Part shown: one piece after another, positions 7,952 to 15,924 of the stretch
How positions within the stretch are numbered: position 1 is the first letter of the stretch
Layout: each line of letters opens with the position of its first letter
Source: a virus
DNA length: 48,256 nt
Direction: 5' to 3' (one strand)
Virus record (IMG/VR): IMGVR_UViG_3300027770_000086
Span: 1-48,256 of that record
Notes under the pieces: model-generated
The model's input: the letters and a program-made list of their open reading frames with translations, nothing else
Database searches by the model: none
What the model was told of the DNA's origin: nothing
Position numbers and translations under genes: made by a program

Positions 7952-8713
7952 TTTAGTAAGGTCAAATTTCTTAACGAAGGCAGGAAATGCTTCTTTATAA
8001 GACTCTTCAGATTCGTCAGTAACCTTGTTTGTAAACTGCCAATTCCAATAAAACTTATCGTTAGGTTTAAAACCATAGAATGTGTGTACTCTTTTCTGAG
8101 TATCAACGACATCCATACCTTTCCAGTTTTGTCCCGAACAAATAAATCCACTTTGAATACCCTCAATAATATTTGGTTCACCCAAAGTTTCATGTCTGTT
8201 CTCAATCCAAGTTAATCTTTCAATTAATTTTTGGTAGAACATATTGGCTTGACCCCACCTTACAGAGGTAAAAAATATAACAGCATTTGATTCAAACAAT
8301 TCTTTAGATATTTTCCAAAGTTCATCATCTTTGTCATTTAAACTTGCCCAACATCTGTGATATCCTGTAGGGTTTTTGTCTTTGTCTTTAAGTTTTGCTT
8401 TCATTACTCCACAAGAGTTACCATCTTTTCTTGATACATTACCCTCACAAGGTACAATGTTTAATTCAGGGACATCAATCAAAACTGATTTGTCATTTAG
8501 ATATTCATTGATAACCATTCCAAGAATTGTTGATTTAGGTATATCAACATCGTTTGGGTCCCAATTGTATCTGTTTGAGCATGTTAATAGTAATACCTTA
8601 TCCAACTTTTGTAGTTCAGATATTGTCTTTTCAAGTTTTTTCAAATTACCCGTAGAGTTGTTCTTTTCGGTAACATTGTACTTATCAAATATTTCTTGTA
8701 ATCTATTATCCAT
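7943..8713 (-). CDS. NAD(P)H-dependent FMN reductase-like flavodoxin-fold protein
   Basis: 256 residues. After a helical N-terminus, a Rossmann-like strand (DKVLLLTCSNRYNW, about 37-50), a conserved block (GNSCGVMKAKL) and the segment ISKELFESNAVIFFTSVRWG with QKLIERLTWIENRH match the flavodoxin-like NADPH-dependent FMN reductase family, in which this region binds FMN and contacts the dimer partner. Predicted to move electrons from NAD(P)H to a flavin in the cytoplasm; the acceptor is unknown. Slight tail-to-tail overlap with the preceding gene. A TATTTATA motif lies 4 bases before its ATG and a hairpin terminator lies further upstream. Confidence 0.75.
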   Translation of the reverse strand: MDNRLQEIFDKYNVTEKNNSTGNLKKLEKTISELQKLDKVLLLTCSNRYNWDPNDVDIPKSTILGMVINEYLNDKSVLIDVPELNIVPCEGNVSRKDGNSCGVMKAKLKDKDKNPTGYHRCWASLNDKDDELWKISKELFESNAVIFFTSVRWGQANMFYQKLIERLTWIENRHETLGEPNIIEGIQSGFICSGQNWKGMDVVDTQKRVHTFYGFKPNDKFYWNWQFTNKVTDESEESYKEAFPAFVKKFDLTKLY

Positions 8714-8717
8714 TCAA

Positions 8718-8725
8718 TATAAATA
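8718..8725 (-). promoter_or_regulatory. TATTTATA motif (minus strand), putative late promoter
   Basis: TATTTATA in the direction of the reductase gene, only 4 bases from its ATG. If it is a -10 element, the transcript would be essentially leaderless; a further ATTTATAAAG copy lies about 10 bases upstream. Confidence 0.35.
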
Positions 8726-8744
8726 CTTTATAAATCGTAATAAA

Positions 8745-8767
8745 AAACCCACCTTTGTGGTGGGTTT
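8745..8767. terminator. Hairpin terminator between co-directional genes
   Basis: Stem AAACCCACC / GGTGGGTTT with a 5-base loop, A-run on the left and T-run on the right, so it could work in both directions. It lies directly after the stop of the minus-strand gene 8772-9773. Confidence 0.8.
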
Positions 8768-8771
8768 ATGT

Positions 8772-9773
8772 TTAAGCTCTCATTGTTGGAACACGACCAC
8801 CAATTTCCTCGGTCATATCCATATCATTGATTAATTCACGTATTGTGTTTATTTCTCTTTGATAATTAGGTGTATCTGGTTGTTCCGTTGATACTTCCGT
8901 TGGTTGTTCCATATGTTCATTAACAAATTCAACTCTCATTTTTTCATATCCTGTTAAACATTCGTTATGAACTTGTTCTTGAATTTCGTCCGAACATAAA
9001 TTCTTATTTGTTTGCTCTGATTTGAAAATTCTTCTAACAATTGGAAATAAATAATCATCAGCATCAACCTCAAGATAGTCTGTTCTGTTATCCTCGGCGT
9101 TCCAAAAACTAAATTCTGAATCACCTTCTAACCCTTTATACCCCGCAAATTTATAACCCGTCTGTTTGTTGATGAAGTAAACTAAAACACCTCTTCTCCA
9201 ATATTTCTCAAAATAGTTTTTTTCTTTTTGATATGTTGTACACCATCTTGTTGATGCACCATATTTTGCGGATGCTGAAAATGTTAAAGGTCTAACAACA
9301 ACCCACTTTTCATCTTCATATTCTTTAATAACCTGACCCTCAAGGTCTTTAGTTAATTCTTTCATTGAAGCTAAGGTTACCGCACCTCTAATATCCTCAA
9401 GGTCTTTATAGGTAGATACGTCCTTATTTTCAATTTGGTCTTTCTCCATATAATCCATAAATTCTTTTAGAGTTTGGTAGGTATCCATACTGAAATGTTC
9501 TGTAAAGTAATTTGCAATATAATACATTTGACCATCTGTAAGATTATCAGTTGAAATTGATTTATTCATTAAAATCGCTTGAATTTCCAACATACCTGAT
9601 GAATAATCATTTTTATTTTGCCAGAATTTTTTTGGATTTAATTTTTGACCAAATATTTTACACAATAATGGGAGATATTTGTAAGACTTGGAAGTATCTA
9701 ATCTTGTCATCATATCAAACATGGTGACATTTAATTCAGGATATTGTTTTTTTAATTCATCTATACGAGACAT
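8772..9773 (-). CDS. Phage protein with YG-x2-T-x-WC domain
   Basis: 333 residues. A helical N-terminus (MSRIDELKKQYPEL) leads to a central domain at about 155-235: WVVVRPLTFSASAKYG, then STRWCTTY, YFEKYWRRGVLVYFI and FWNAEDN. The same pattern (V-x-P-x-T-x2-AS-x-KYG-x2-T-x-WC, F-x2-Y, YFI-x-K, W-x2-D) recurs in the 42786-44279 protein, so the two share a domain. I recall it from unknown proteins of large phages; its activity is unknown to me. The C-terminus is acidic with a Glu/Pro-rich stretch. Upstream sequence contains TATATTTTATAAAAAG. Hairpin terminator follows its stop. Confidence 0.7.
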   Translation of the reverse strand: MSRIDELKKQYPELNVTMFDMMTRLDTSKSYKYLPLLCKIFGQKLNPKKFWQNKNDYSSGMLEIQAILMNKSISTDNLTDGQMYYIANYFTEHFSMDTYQTLKEFMDYMEKDQIENKDVSTYKDLEDIRGAVTLASMKELTKDLEGQVIKEYEDEKWVVVRPLTFSASAKYGASTRWCTTYQKEKNYFEKYWRRGVLVYFINKQTGYKFAGYKGLEGDSEFSFWNAEDNRTDYLEVDADDYLFPIVRRIFKSEQTNKNLCSDEIQEQVHNECLTGYEKMRVEFVNEHMEQPTEVSTEQPDTPNYQREINTIRELINDMDMTEEIGGRVPTMRA

Positions 9774-9822
9774 ATTTTTACTTTTTATAAAATATAGGTG
9801 AAATAAAAGTTTGAGTCAAAAA

Positions 9823-9846
9823 AAATCCCTCATTTCTGAAGGATTT
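9823..9846 (-). terminator. Terminator of the minus-strand tRNA-Ser / tRNA-like transcript
   Basis: Read on the minus strand, AAATCC...GGATTT with extra TC/GA pairing closes a hairpin followed by a run of eight T. It lies 5 bases beyond the tRNA-like RNA. Confidence 0.7.
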
Positions 9847-9851
9847 TAAAG

Positions 9852-10023
9852 CTGTTAGAGCAGGAGTCGAACCTACAAACGGAGATTCAATAAGTAACAT
9901 AAGTGCTTGCAAGCAGGTGGTCTACCCCAGTATTACTTATCTATTTCTTTATCCGTACCCTCGGGACTGGAGGGTGTGTTTGCCAAGGTCATAACAGAGA
10001 CAACCTAATTTCACCATCTAACA
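9852..10023 (-). ncRNA. 172-base tRNA-like RNA with an expanded core
   Basis: Read on the minus strand, a perfect 7-bp acceptor pair (TGTTAGA at 10023-10017, TCTAACA ending at 9853), TGGTGAAATT after the 5' strand as in tRNA-Leu D-arms, and a standard T-arm (GTAGG-TTCGACT-CCTGC) next to the 3' acceptor. The discriminator G is followed by C, as in the other tRNA genes here. No normal anticodon arm is found; instead about 110 bases hold an ACCCTC/GAGGGT hairpin, an 8-bp ATAAGTAA/TTACTTAT pair and a palindrome TGCTTGCAAGCA. It could be an interrupted tRNA-Leu or a stable tRNA-like RNA. Too short for a normal group I intron. Confidence 0.6.
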
Positions 10024-10028
10024 ATTTG

Positions 10029-10114
10029 CGGAGAGAGTAGGATTCGAACCCACGGACCTGTTATAGTCTACAGTTTTCAAGACTGTCGCGATAGACCAAC
10101 TCTGCCATCTCTCC
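10029..10114 (-). tRNA. tRNA-Ser(UGA)
   Basis: Class II tRNA: acceptor GGAGAGA/TCTCTCC, anticodon stem ACAGT/ACTGT with loop CTTGAAA (anticodon TGA), long variable arm and T-arm GTGGGTTCGAATCC. CCA is not encoded; the discriminator G is followed by CAA. Confidence 0.93.
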
Positions 10115-10121
10115 AATTTTT

Positions 10122-10152
10122 TTTGTAATCTGTTACAAAAGTAGTATATTTG
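10122..10152 (+). promoter_or_regulatory. Bacteroidota-type promoter (-33 TTTG, -7 TATATTTG)
   Basis: TTTG at 10122-10125 and TATATTTG at 10145-10152 are 19 bases apart, matching the Bacteroidota primary-sigma consensus. A TGTAA-n4-TTACA inverted repeat (10124-10137) sits between them and could be an operator. The ATG follows only 4 bases later. Confidence 0.7.
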
Positions 10153-10156
10153 ACTC

Positions 10157-10591
10157 ATGAAAACAATAATTATCTCAATATTTTTACTTTCTATGGGTTT
10201 ATCCGTAAAAAGTCAGACAACTGATTTGATGTATGTACCTGACCAAAAAAGTTTGGTTGTTACATACAATAGTAATTATTCACCGATTGGTTTTTATGTT
10301 GGAGGATATTATACAAGTCATTTTCCGCAACCTTACATCTATACTACACCATTATCTATTATGAATAGAATTGGAATAAGTTTTTCTAACGGACAAGTTG
10401 GTTTAATGGTTGGTGCACAAGTAAAATCATATGTTGATAGTTTGGCGTTAGGACCAGATATATGGTTTAAAGTTTATCCGTTAAGATTATTAACAAAAAC
10501 CAAAAGAGGACCTGATTTTACTGTTGGTATTAATTGTGGTGATAAAGTTAGATATGGTGTTGGATTATCAATACCTTTTGGTATTTATTGA
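10157..10591 (+). CDS. Small exported beta-rich protein
   Basis: 144 residues: signal peptide (MKTIIISIFLLSMGLSVKSQ) and a beta-rich body with glycine/aromatic strands (PIGFYVGGYYTSHF, GQVGLMVGAQVKS, VRYGVGLSIPFGIY). The final strand ends in an aromatic residue, as in outer-membrane barrels, although the protein is very small. It has its own host-type promoter with almost no leader, so it could be made early in infection and alter the cell surface (inference). No family recognised. Confidence 0.7.
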   Translation: MKTIIISIFLLSMGLSVKSQTTDLMYVPDQKSLVVTYNSNYSPIGFYVGGYYTSHFPQPYIYTTPLSIMNRIGISFSNGQVGLMVGAQVKSYVDSLALGPDIWFKVYPLRLLTKTKRGPDFTVGINCGDKVRYGVGLSIPFGIY

Positions 10592-10593
10592 TA

Positions 10594-11583
10594 ATGAGTG
10601 AACTTGATGAAATAAGACAGGGTATAGTATCTGCCAACAAATTTTTGAAGAATCATGTATTTGAAATGTATTATCTTGCGGATTCTGAAGGAAATTTAGA
10701 AATCCCAACAAACGTTAAGGTAAAATTAACAGGTATGAAACATTACCTTAATATGGGAGAGTCCAAACCGTTTGTTCAATTCACGGCATATATTTTACCA
10801 ACAAACAAAAATTCTGACAAATTTAACTCCATATTAAGTGCACAACTTGGACGAGAAACTGAAATTAAAACATTTGATAATAATGCTTATTTGAATTTTG
10901 AGTGGGTTATGAGTAAAAAATTGTCAGAGTTTTTAAAGTATTTTTCATTACCAAACGCAATGTTAACTAAAGTAGTAAATGAAGTAGAACCAATGAAGTT
11001 AAATGAAAGTTTAATCAAAGAAGCCAGATTTGATAATGCTGTTAGAACCGTTGTCCAAGATATTATTGCATTTTTCAAACATCAAAGAGAAGGTGATTTT
11101 GGATTACCTGAAGATTTGAGAGACGATGAGTTAACGTATAAGTTTCCTGATATGGAAACTGAATTTTCAATATTTTTAGACTTACAATTAGATGATACTG
11201 TTCAAGGTGTTGATGTTGATGCCGATTATTATAGAGACGATGATTTAATTTATCTTACAATCATTTCAAACCCAAAGGATGGATATACAAATCTGAAAGA
11301 ATTAACGAGTGAATTAAATGAGATTCTTAGACATGAATTTGAACATATAAAGCAATTTGAACAAGGATATAAGTTTCCTAAAAAAGAACCTAAAGACCCA
11401 TATAAGTATTATACTCAGCCACATGAGTTAGAAGCTCAAAGAGCTGGATTCAGAAGAAGAGCAAAGGGTGAAAGAGTTGATTTTGAAACATTGGTTAGAA
11501 ATTGGTTTGTCAAAAATCCACACAAACATAATTTAAATCCTGACCAACAAGAAAAGGTGATACAAAAAATTATTCAGAAATAA
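10594..11583 (+). CDS. HEFEH zinc-metalloprotease-like phage protein
   Basis: 329 residues. Start set at ATG 10594; the TTG six bases earlier overlaps the previous stop and is less likely. Two parts: an N-terminal domain (about 1-130, FVQFTAYILPTN, YLNFEWVMSKKLSEFL) ending in a LNESLIKEAR motif like other leader sequences here, and a C-terminal domain with LNEILRHEFEHIKQFEQGY (HExxH at about 247-251) and downstream HELEAQRAG, whose His/Glu could complete a zinc site. Substrate unknown. It may be a virion-associated protease. Its stop overlaps the next ATG by one base. Confidence 0.65.
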   Translation: MSELDEIRQGIVSANKFLKNHVFEMYYLADSEGNLEIPTNVKVKLTGMKHYLNMGESKPFVQFTAYILPTNKNSDKFNSILSAQLGRETEIKTFDNNAYLNFEWVMSKKLSEFLKYFSLPNAMLTKVVNEVEPMKLNESLIKEARFDNAVRTVVQDIIAFFKHQREGDFGLPEDLRDDELTYKFPDMETEFSIFLDLQLDDTVQGVDVDADYYRDDDLIYLTIISNPKDGYTNLKELTSELNEILRHEFEHIKQFEQGYKFPKKEPKDPYKYYTQPHELEAQRAGFRRRAKGERVDFETLVRNWFVKNPHKHNLNPDQQEKVIQKIIQK

Positions 11584-12329
11584 TGAATACTGAACTAAAA
11601 GATACTGAGTTAAAAATATTTCGTAAGGTATTGATGGACCATTCTTTTAATAAGGATGGTTATGAATATTACTTTTTATCAATAGAACCAGATGAAAAAG
11701 GGTGGAGTTTTGATATTGTGGTTAATGTTGTTTTACCTGTTAAGGGTCAATCATATGCAACACCAGTGTTCAGTGGACATATTCACGACATTCTTAGTAA
11801 TATATGGAAATACGTTGGTAGTTCTTTTTCCTATTCAGAAAAAATATTAGTTGATGGGAAAGAACCAATTAAGGGAGGTGTTTTTATTTCCCATGAGAAA
11901 CAAAGAGAAGTGTTATTTGCGATGAGAAGAGAAGTTAAAGAAGTAACTTTAAAAACAGCAATAGGCCCATTGACTTTTGATGTATATTGGAGACCAATGG
12001 GAGAATTCTACGAGTTAAATGACGTGTACATTGATTTCAACTTTGATATTGAAATATCTCACTTCTTATTAGATAGTCATTATGCGGTACCTAATTTGAA
12101 AATTGCCGATGACGTTGCTGGTGCTATTTTGAACGTGATGTATGATACTGATTACTTGAGAGATAAAATTAATAATGTAATCTATGATGTAATGGGTAAT
12201 GAGATTGATATTATGGGTATTGATGATTTATATTATCAAGCAAGATTCTTTATCATAAAAATAGATGGGTTCGAGGTTGACAATAAGTGGGGTAATCACT
12301 ATGATTTAGAAGATGGAATGTTTACTTAA
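11583..12329 (+). CDS. Hypothetical protein
   Basis: 248 residues, translationally coupled to the HEFEH protein (TAATG overlap). Alternating strands and helices (WSFDIVVNVVLPVKG, PLTFDVYWRPMG, YIDFNFDIEISHFLL) and an acidic C-terminus. The first 100 residues resemble the N-terminal domain of the upstream protein in layout but I cannot confirm homology by eye. 3' end overlaps the convergent gene by 8 bases. No family recognised. Confidence 0.6.
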   Translation: MNTELKDTELKIFRKVLMDHSFNKDGYEYYFLSIEPDEKGWSFDIVVNVVLPVKGQSYATPVFSGHIHDILSNIWKYVGSSFSYSEKILVDGKEPIKGGVFISHEKQREVLFAMRREVKEVTLKTAIGPLTFDVYWRPMGEFYELNDVYIDFNFDIEISHFLLDSHYAVPNLKIADDVAGAILNVMYDTDYLRDKINNVIYDVMGNEIDIMGIDDLYYQARFFIIKIDGFEVDNKWGNHYDLEDGMFT

Positions 12330-12942
12330 GCTTTTTAACAATTTTTTTAAGTCCTGCACTTATTATTTCCTTACTTAAAACTACCACAGCAGAAGCTACT
12401 AATCTTTCAGTGATTAAAATTGCTGCTTCAGTTGGATTTGATGATTGAGTTGATACGGAATAGATATCCGCAATAATTGGAATTAAAAAACTATATGCAA
12501 CAGTATCCAAAACAGCTCCACTAGTTATATTACAAGATTCTAAAAATCTGGAAAAAGAATTTTTTAATTGGTCCCCTTTGGTTAAAACTTTATCAAAAAC
12601 TTCTTGAAGACCTTCTTCTTTAATTTTTTTCAAAATTGAAACAATCCCTCTTTTATTTTCAAAAAAAATTGTGAAAGCAACTCCAGCTAAAACCAACATT
12701 CTTTCTTTTTCTGATAAATTAAAACCACCTTCTTTTATAAAATTATCTAATGGCATTACTAATCCACCAACAGCAGTACCCCACGTCAACAACATTTTAA
12801 TGTTAAGTCCGTAGTTTTTAATTACTTTGTTAACCATATTGTTTGTGAACGAAAATAGTTGTTTCATATTACTTGTGAGCTTTGAGTCACTTTGTTCAAG
12901 TAATATTAGTTGTAATTGAGATTCTGTTATTAAAAAGTCCAT
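12322..12942 (-). CDS. Probable virion membrane-interacting protein with ESQL leader
   Basis: 206 residues. Starts MDFLITESQLQLILLEQSDS; E-S-Q-x-L...LLEQ leaders occur in several proteins here that look capsid-packaged. The body has hydrophobic helices at about 52-70, 80-98, 143-162 and 175-195, and a Lys-rich C-terminus (KKIVKKLK). A helical membrane-active protein carried in the virion would fit genome delivery (inference). A TATTTATA motif sits 6 bases upstream of the ATG, divergent from the motif of the next gene. Confidence 0.55.
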   Translation of the reverse strand: MDFLITESQLQLILLEQSDSKLTSNMKQLFSFTNNMVNKVIKNYGLNIKMLLTWGTAVGGLVMPLDNFIKEGGFNLSEKERMLVLAGVAFTIFFENKRGIVSILKKIKEEGLQEVFDKVLTKGDQLKNSFSRFLESCNITSGAVLDTVAYSFLIPIIADIYSVSTQSSNPTEAAILITERLVASAVVVLSKEIISAGLKKIVKKLK

Positions 12943-12948
12943 ATGTAA

Positions 12949-12956
12949 TATAAATA
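12949..12956 (-). promoter_or_regulatory. TATTTATA motif (minus strand)
   Basis: Exact motif in the direction of gene 12322-12942, 6 bases before its ATG. Forms a divergent pair with the near-copy at 12966-12973. Confidence 0.4.
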
Positions 12957-12965
12957 CTTATAATA

Positions 12966-12973
12966 TATTTATT
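12966..12973 (+). promoter_or_regulatory. TATTTATT motif, one mismatch
   Basis: TATTTATT in the direction of gene 12977, with 3 bases to the ATG. Confidence 0.35.
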
Positions 12974-12976
12974 GTT

Positions 12977-13594
12977 ATGAAAGGTCAATTAAATCCTGAG
13001 TTAAAAGTTGGTGATAGAGTAATGTGTTTCCATATGGAAGGGGAAACTGGTGTTCCTCCAGGTACGTTGGGGACGGTTGCAAGAATAACAAGAGACCCGT
13101 TTGAGTCTGAAAATGATAGTCTTATTAACGTTAAGTGGGACAACGGGAGTAGTCTTGCTCTAATAACATCAACAGATGCTTGGAAATTAGCGCCACAAGA
13201 AATTCAAGAACACGCAAGTGGTTCTCCTGAATATGATTTTTTTAGTAAAAATCCTGAGGTGTTTGAAAATTTTGATTATAAATTTTTGAAAAAATTTTTA
13301 CAAAAAGTTAGAGATTCTGGGGTTATTAACATGTTTCAGTCGGCACCTTTTTTATATTCAGGTAAAGAATGGATAGACAGATATCATGGAGAACATGAGG
13401 AAGATAACGAATCATTCCAAGAAGTATTGGAAATGGCTGATGAAGCTAAAAACAAAATGATTCAAGGACTTTTAAAGTATATGGAATCAAAAAACCTTGA
13501 TTTTGAAGATATGGGTAGAGTTAATAGTTTGATACATAAATTTGCAATGAAAATTAACCAACTTTATGTGACTTTTCCTTTATCAAACAATTAA
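12977..13594 (+). CDS. Hypothetical protein with SH3/KOW-like N-terminal domain
   Basis: 205 residues. Residues 8-65 (LKVGDRVMCFHMEGETGVPP, then GTLGTVARITRDP and INVKWDNGSSLAL) have the VGD-x-V...G..GTV......V.WDNG pattern of SH3-like or KOW-type barrels found in phage and transcription-related proteins. The rest is helical and charged. Function unknown; the barrel suggests nucleic-acid or protein binding. Convergent 12-base overlap with the next gene. Confidence 0.65.
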   Translation: MKGQLNPELKVGDRVMCFHMEGETGVPPGTLGTVARITRDPFESENDSLINVKWDNGSSLALITSTDAWKLAPQEIQEHASGSPEYDFFSKNPEVFENFDYKFLKKFLQKVRDSGVINMFQSAPFLYSGKEWIDRYHGEHEEDNESFQEVLEMADEAKNKMIQGLLKYMESKNLDFEDMGRVNSLIHKFAMKINQLYVTFPLSNN

Positions 13595-13804
13595 TTTAAG
13601 TATGGTTTTGGTTTCTTCTTTTATTATTTTATAATCTTTTAAATAACGATTGTCCAAATATATTGCATATTTTTTTAAACTGATAATTGTTTTATCAATG
13701 TTTTCTCCTCTAATATTTCCTGTAATTGATTGAGGTTCAAAATCAATTCCAATATTTTGCCATTCATCTCCAATTATTTCTGGCAGTATTATTTGGTATT
13801 CCAT
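13583..13804 (-). CDS. Hypothetical protein
   Basis: 73 residues (MEYQIILPEIIGDEWQNIGI...). A small alpha/beta protein of no recognised family. It is last in a long minus-strand unit with thymidylate synthase, 4 bases after the preceding gene, and overlaps the convergent SH3-like gene by 12 bases. Confidence 0.55.
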   Translation of the reverse strand: MEYQIILPEIIGDEWQNIGIDFEPQSITGNIRGENIDKTIISLKKYAIYLDNRYLKDYKIIKEETKTILKLIV

Positions 13805-13808
13805 TATT

Positions 13809-13994
13809 TTAATTAGCCTTTTGAATTTTTTCTATTGTTCCGTCTTTCCAATGTTTTACAATCCAACCATCTTCATCTAAATAAACCATTGGTTTATCTT
13901 TACCCCACGTTTCTTCCTCAACCCTTTTTCTGAAAGATTCTTTGAATTTTTTGGACCTTAGGGCTTTTGATATTTTATCTTCTTCTTTGTCCAT
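13809..13994 (-). CDS. Small charged hypothetical protein
   Basis: 61 residues, very charged, with a helical first half (KISKALRSKKFKESFRKRVE) and a C-terminal WIVKHWKDGTIEKI strand pair. Starts one base after the thymidylate synthase stop. No family recognised. Confidence 0.55.
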   Translation of the reverse strand: MDKEEDKISKALRSKKFKESFRKRVEEETWGKDKPMVYLDEDGWIVKHWKDGTIEKIQKAN

Positions 13995-13995
13995 G

Positions 13996-15009
13996 TTAGT
14001 TGCTCAACGGAGCTTTAATTTTTGGGTGTGATTCATATCCGATTAATTCAAAACAATCAGGTCTATAACTTTTAAGTTTTTCATCAAGAGTTTTTTCACC
14101 TAAATGTTCTTTAACTGCCTCATGCATGTACCAATTACGTTCAGTTATTTTAACTGTTGGTAGTTCGTATGGAGTTCTTCCAATCTGTTCTTTTGCCTGT
14201 TCAATATGATTTAGGTATAAATGAACATCACCAAGATTTCCAATAAGTTGGTCAGGAACCATATTCACTTCTTTGGCGATTATTTCCAATAACAAACCAT
14301 AAGATGCAATGTTGAATGGTAATCCTAAAAATGTATCTACTGAACGTTGATTCCACATTAAAGAAAGGTAACGTTGTCCATTATTTTCTCTCGTATAAAC
14401 TTGAAATCCATAATGACAAGGGGGTAATACCATTTGGTCTAATTCACCCACATTCCATGCGTTAACCATCAATCTTCTACTATCGGGATTTGTTTTTAGC
14501 TCGTTGATTAGGTTTTGGATTTGGTCTATTGATTTTGATTCTTCTTCGTAGTGATTCTTTCCGTCATACCATTCATTCTTTTGGTATTTCCAACTTCTCC
14601 ATTGCTTACCATAGATTGGTCCTAATTCACCCCACTTATTACGAAACTCTTCATTATTTTTAATTCGTTCAATGAATTGATTCATATCTAAATGAGGTTC
14701 CCATGGTTGAACATTACTTGAATAATTCTTATAAGCATCACCATCCCAAATATGACAATCGTAATCCAATAAAAACTTGATATTAGTCTCTCCACGAAGG
14801 AACCACAATAGTTCAACTACCATAGTTTTCCATGCCATCTTCTTTGTTGTGAGTAATGGAAATCCATCAGACATATTATGTCTGAACTGAATTCCAAACA
14901 ATGATTTGGTTCCTGTCCCTGTTCTATCTGATTTGTTAAAACTTTGGTCTTTACTCACTAGTAATGATAGTAAAGCTTGATACCATTCGTCTAAATAATT
15001 GCTATTCAT
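13996..15009 (-). CDS. thyA: Thymidylate synthase
   Basis: Makes dTMP from dUMP with methylene-tetrahydrofolate. Diagnostic motifs: DRTGTGTKSLFGIQFRHN (about 28-45), FPLLTTKKMAWKTMVVELLW, LGPIYGKQWR, the catalytic LPPCHYGFQ (Cys about 198), SLMWNQRSVDTFLGLPFNIA and LGDVHLYLNHIEQ. At 337 residues it is longer than the roughly 264 of E. coli ThyA because of an insert near 141-165, as in many non-enterobacterial forms. Phages carry it to supply dTTP. It sits in a run of accessory genes; no dihydrofolate reductase is seen in the window. Confidence 0.97.
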   Translation of the reverse strand: MNSNYLDEWYQALLSLLVSKDQSFNKSDRTGTGTKSLFGIQFRHNMSDGFPLLTTKKMAWKTMVVELLWFLRGETNIKFLLDYDCHIWDGDAYKNYSSNVQPWEPHLDMNQFIERIKNNEEFRNKWGELGPIYGKQWRSWKYQKNEWYDGKNHYEEESKSIDQIQNLINELKTNPDSRRLMVNAWNVGELDQMVLPPCHYGFQVYTRENNGQRYLSLMWNQRSVDTFLGLPFNIASYGLLLEIIAKEVNMVPDQLIGNLGDVHLYLNHIEQAKEQIGRTPYELPTVKITERNWYMHEAVKEHLGEKTLDEKLKSYRPDCFELIGYESHPKIKAPLSN

Positions 15010-15010
15010 A

Positions 15011-15199
15011 TCAATATCCTTTTTGTATTGTAATGCCGTAGGCCCAACTTATCCAACTAATTTGTAATCCAAATGCTGGTGATGTAACACCTGTTTCTAA
15101 AAAATATTCTTTATCGTACCAAAGACTTATACATGGAATAATCCAGTATTTGCCTCGGATACGATAAAAATTATTGTGTTCAATAAACCATTTTTTCAT
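15011..15199 (-). CDS. Hypothetical protein next to thyA
   Basis: 62 residues from ATG 15199 (MKKWFIEHNNFYRIRGKYWI). A TTG eight codons upstream would also keep the frame, but ATG forms an ATGA overlap with the preceding stop and is preferred. Aromatic-rich; no family recognised. Confidence 0.55.
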   Translation of the reverse strand: MKKWFIEHNNFYRIRGKYWIIPCISLWYDKEYFLETGVTSPAFGLQISWISWAYGITIQKGY

Positions 15200-15441
15200 A
15201 ATAATCCTGCTTCTTTTTTCCAATCTTCTTCCATTTGGTTTCTACCTGAATTGTATTTACCGTAGTCACCCCAATACTCCAAAAGGTCTAAAAATGTTTT
15301 TTTTAATTGATTATAATTCTCAATATTCTCGTCTTTACCTAACATATAAGATTGATACATGCAACTATCTATAGCACTCTTTGATAAAAAGGACGAATGT
15401 GGTATAGTATTGTGATATATTTCATTTAATTTGTCTTTCAT
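15196..15441 (-). CDS. Hypothetical protein
   Basis: 81 residues (MKDKLNEIYHNTIPHSSFLS...), mostly helical with a charged C-terminus (NQMEEDWKKEAGLL). Stops in an ATGA overlap with the next gene and begins 2 bases after the preceding one. No family recognised. Confidence 0.55.
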   Translation of the reverse strand: MKDKLNEIYHNTIPHSSFLSKSAIDSCMYQSYMLGKDENIENYNQLKKTFLDLLEYWGDYGKYNSGRNQMEEDWKKEAGLL

Positions 15442-15443
15442 TG

Positions 15444-15665
15444 TTACTTCTTAATTAACATGTTGGTATTCGCGATTGGGATACGAGCAACGGGAACTCT
15501 TGTTTCTTCCGCTGATGTCTTGTCTATTTGCATTACTTGATAATAACCGTCTTCAATTTTTACGGTTGGTACGTCGCTATAAGTGTATAGGACTTCTGAA
15601 TCTTCCGCTTTACCATCATAAAGCTTTGCTGATTTTGTTGATGTGTTGAATACTAATGTCTGCAT
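15444..15665 (-). CDS. Hypothetical beta-rich protein
   Basis: 73 residues from ATG 15665 (MQTLVFNTSTKSAKLYDGK). A TTG 11 codons upstream is in frame but overlaps the previous gene; the ATG has an A-rich leader typical of this genome. Alternating strands (VLYTYSDVPTVKIEDGYYQV, VPVARIPIANTNMLI). Resembles small phage head-tail or metabolism-adjacent hypotheticals, with no named family. Confidence 0.6.
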   Translation of the reverse strand: MQTLVFNTSTKSAKLYDGKAEDSEVLYTYSDVPTVKIEDGYYQVMQIDKTSAEETRVPVARIPIANTNMLIKK

Positions 15666-15684
15666 GTGTTTGTTTTTTTTTAAT

Positions 15685-15918
15685 TTATAATTTTTCAAAA
15701 TTTATTGTGTCATCTTTACTAATATCGTCAAAATTACTCCAATTTCCAAATTTTCCGTTAATTCTTGGAAGAAGATGGTGTTCTCTATGTCCACACCATT
15801 TACATTCTCTTACGACTACACGAATGAATTCTCGGTTATTTGGGTGCCCCTCAACTTTATGTTTTTCTCTACTGTATTCCCAATTATGTGCTCCTATATA
15901 ACAAAAAGGATTTTTCAT
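15685..15918 (-). CDS. Zinc-ribbon-like DUF1660-type protein
   Basis: 77 residues. Starts MKNPFCYIGAHNWEYSREKH and carries CKWCGHREHH (about 39-48). The C-x4-H-x-W opening plus a later CxxCG knuckle matches the small phage DUF1660-type pattern, where a Cys/His and a CxxC pair bind one zinc. Likely a nucleic-acid or protein adaptor. The downstream gene's TTG alternative start overlaps it. Confidence 0.6.
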   Translation of the reverse strand: MKNPFCYIGAHNWEYSREKHKVEGHPNNREFIRVVVRECKWCGHREHHLLPRINGKFGNWSNFDDISKDDTINFEKL

Positions 15919-15924
15919 CTTCTA

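Noticed and set aside
9904-9915. TGCTTGCAAGCA as an Ala, Cys or Leu anticodon arm
   Set aside because: It is an even-centred palindrome and cannot give a 7-base loop with a paired stem in either strand.
9852-10023. Group I intron in a tRNA gene
   Set aside because: The insert (about 110 bases) is too short and I see none of the conserved core sequences.
15666-15698. TTG start for the 15444-15665 gene
   Set aside because: ATG 15665 has the A-rich leader seen elsewhere; the extension overlaps the preceding gene.
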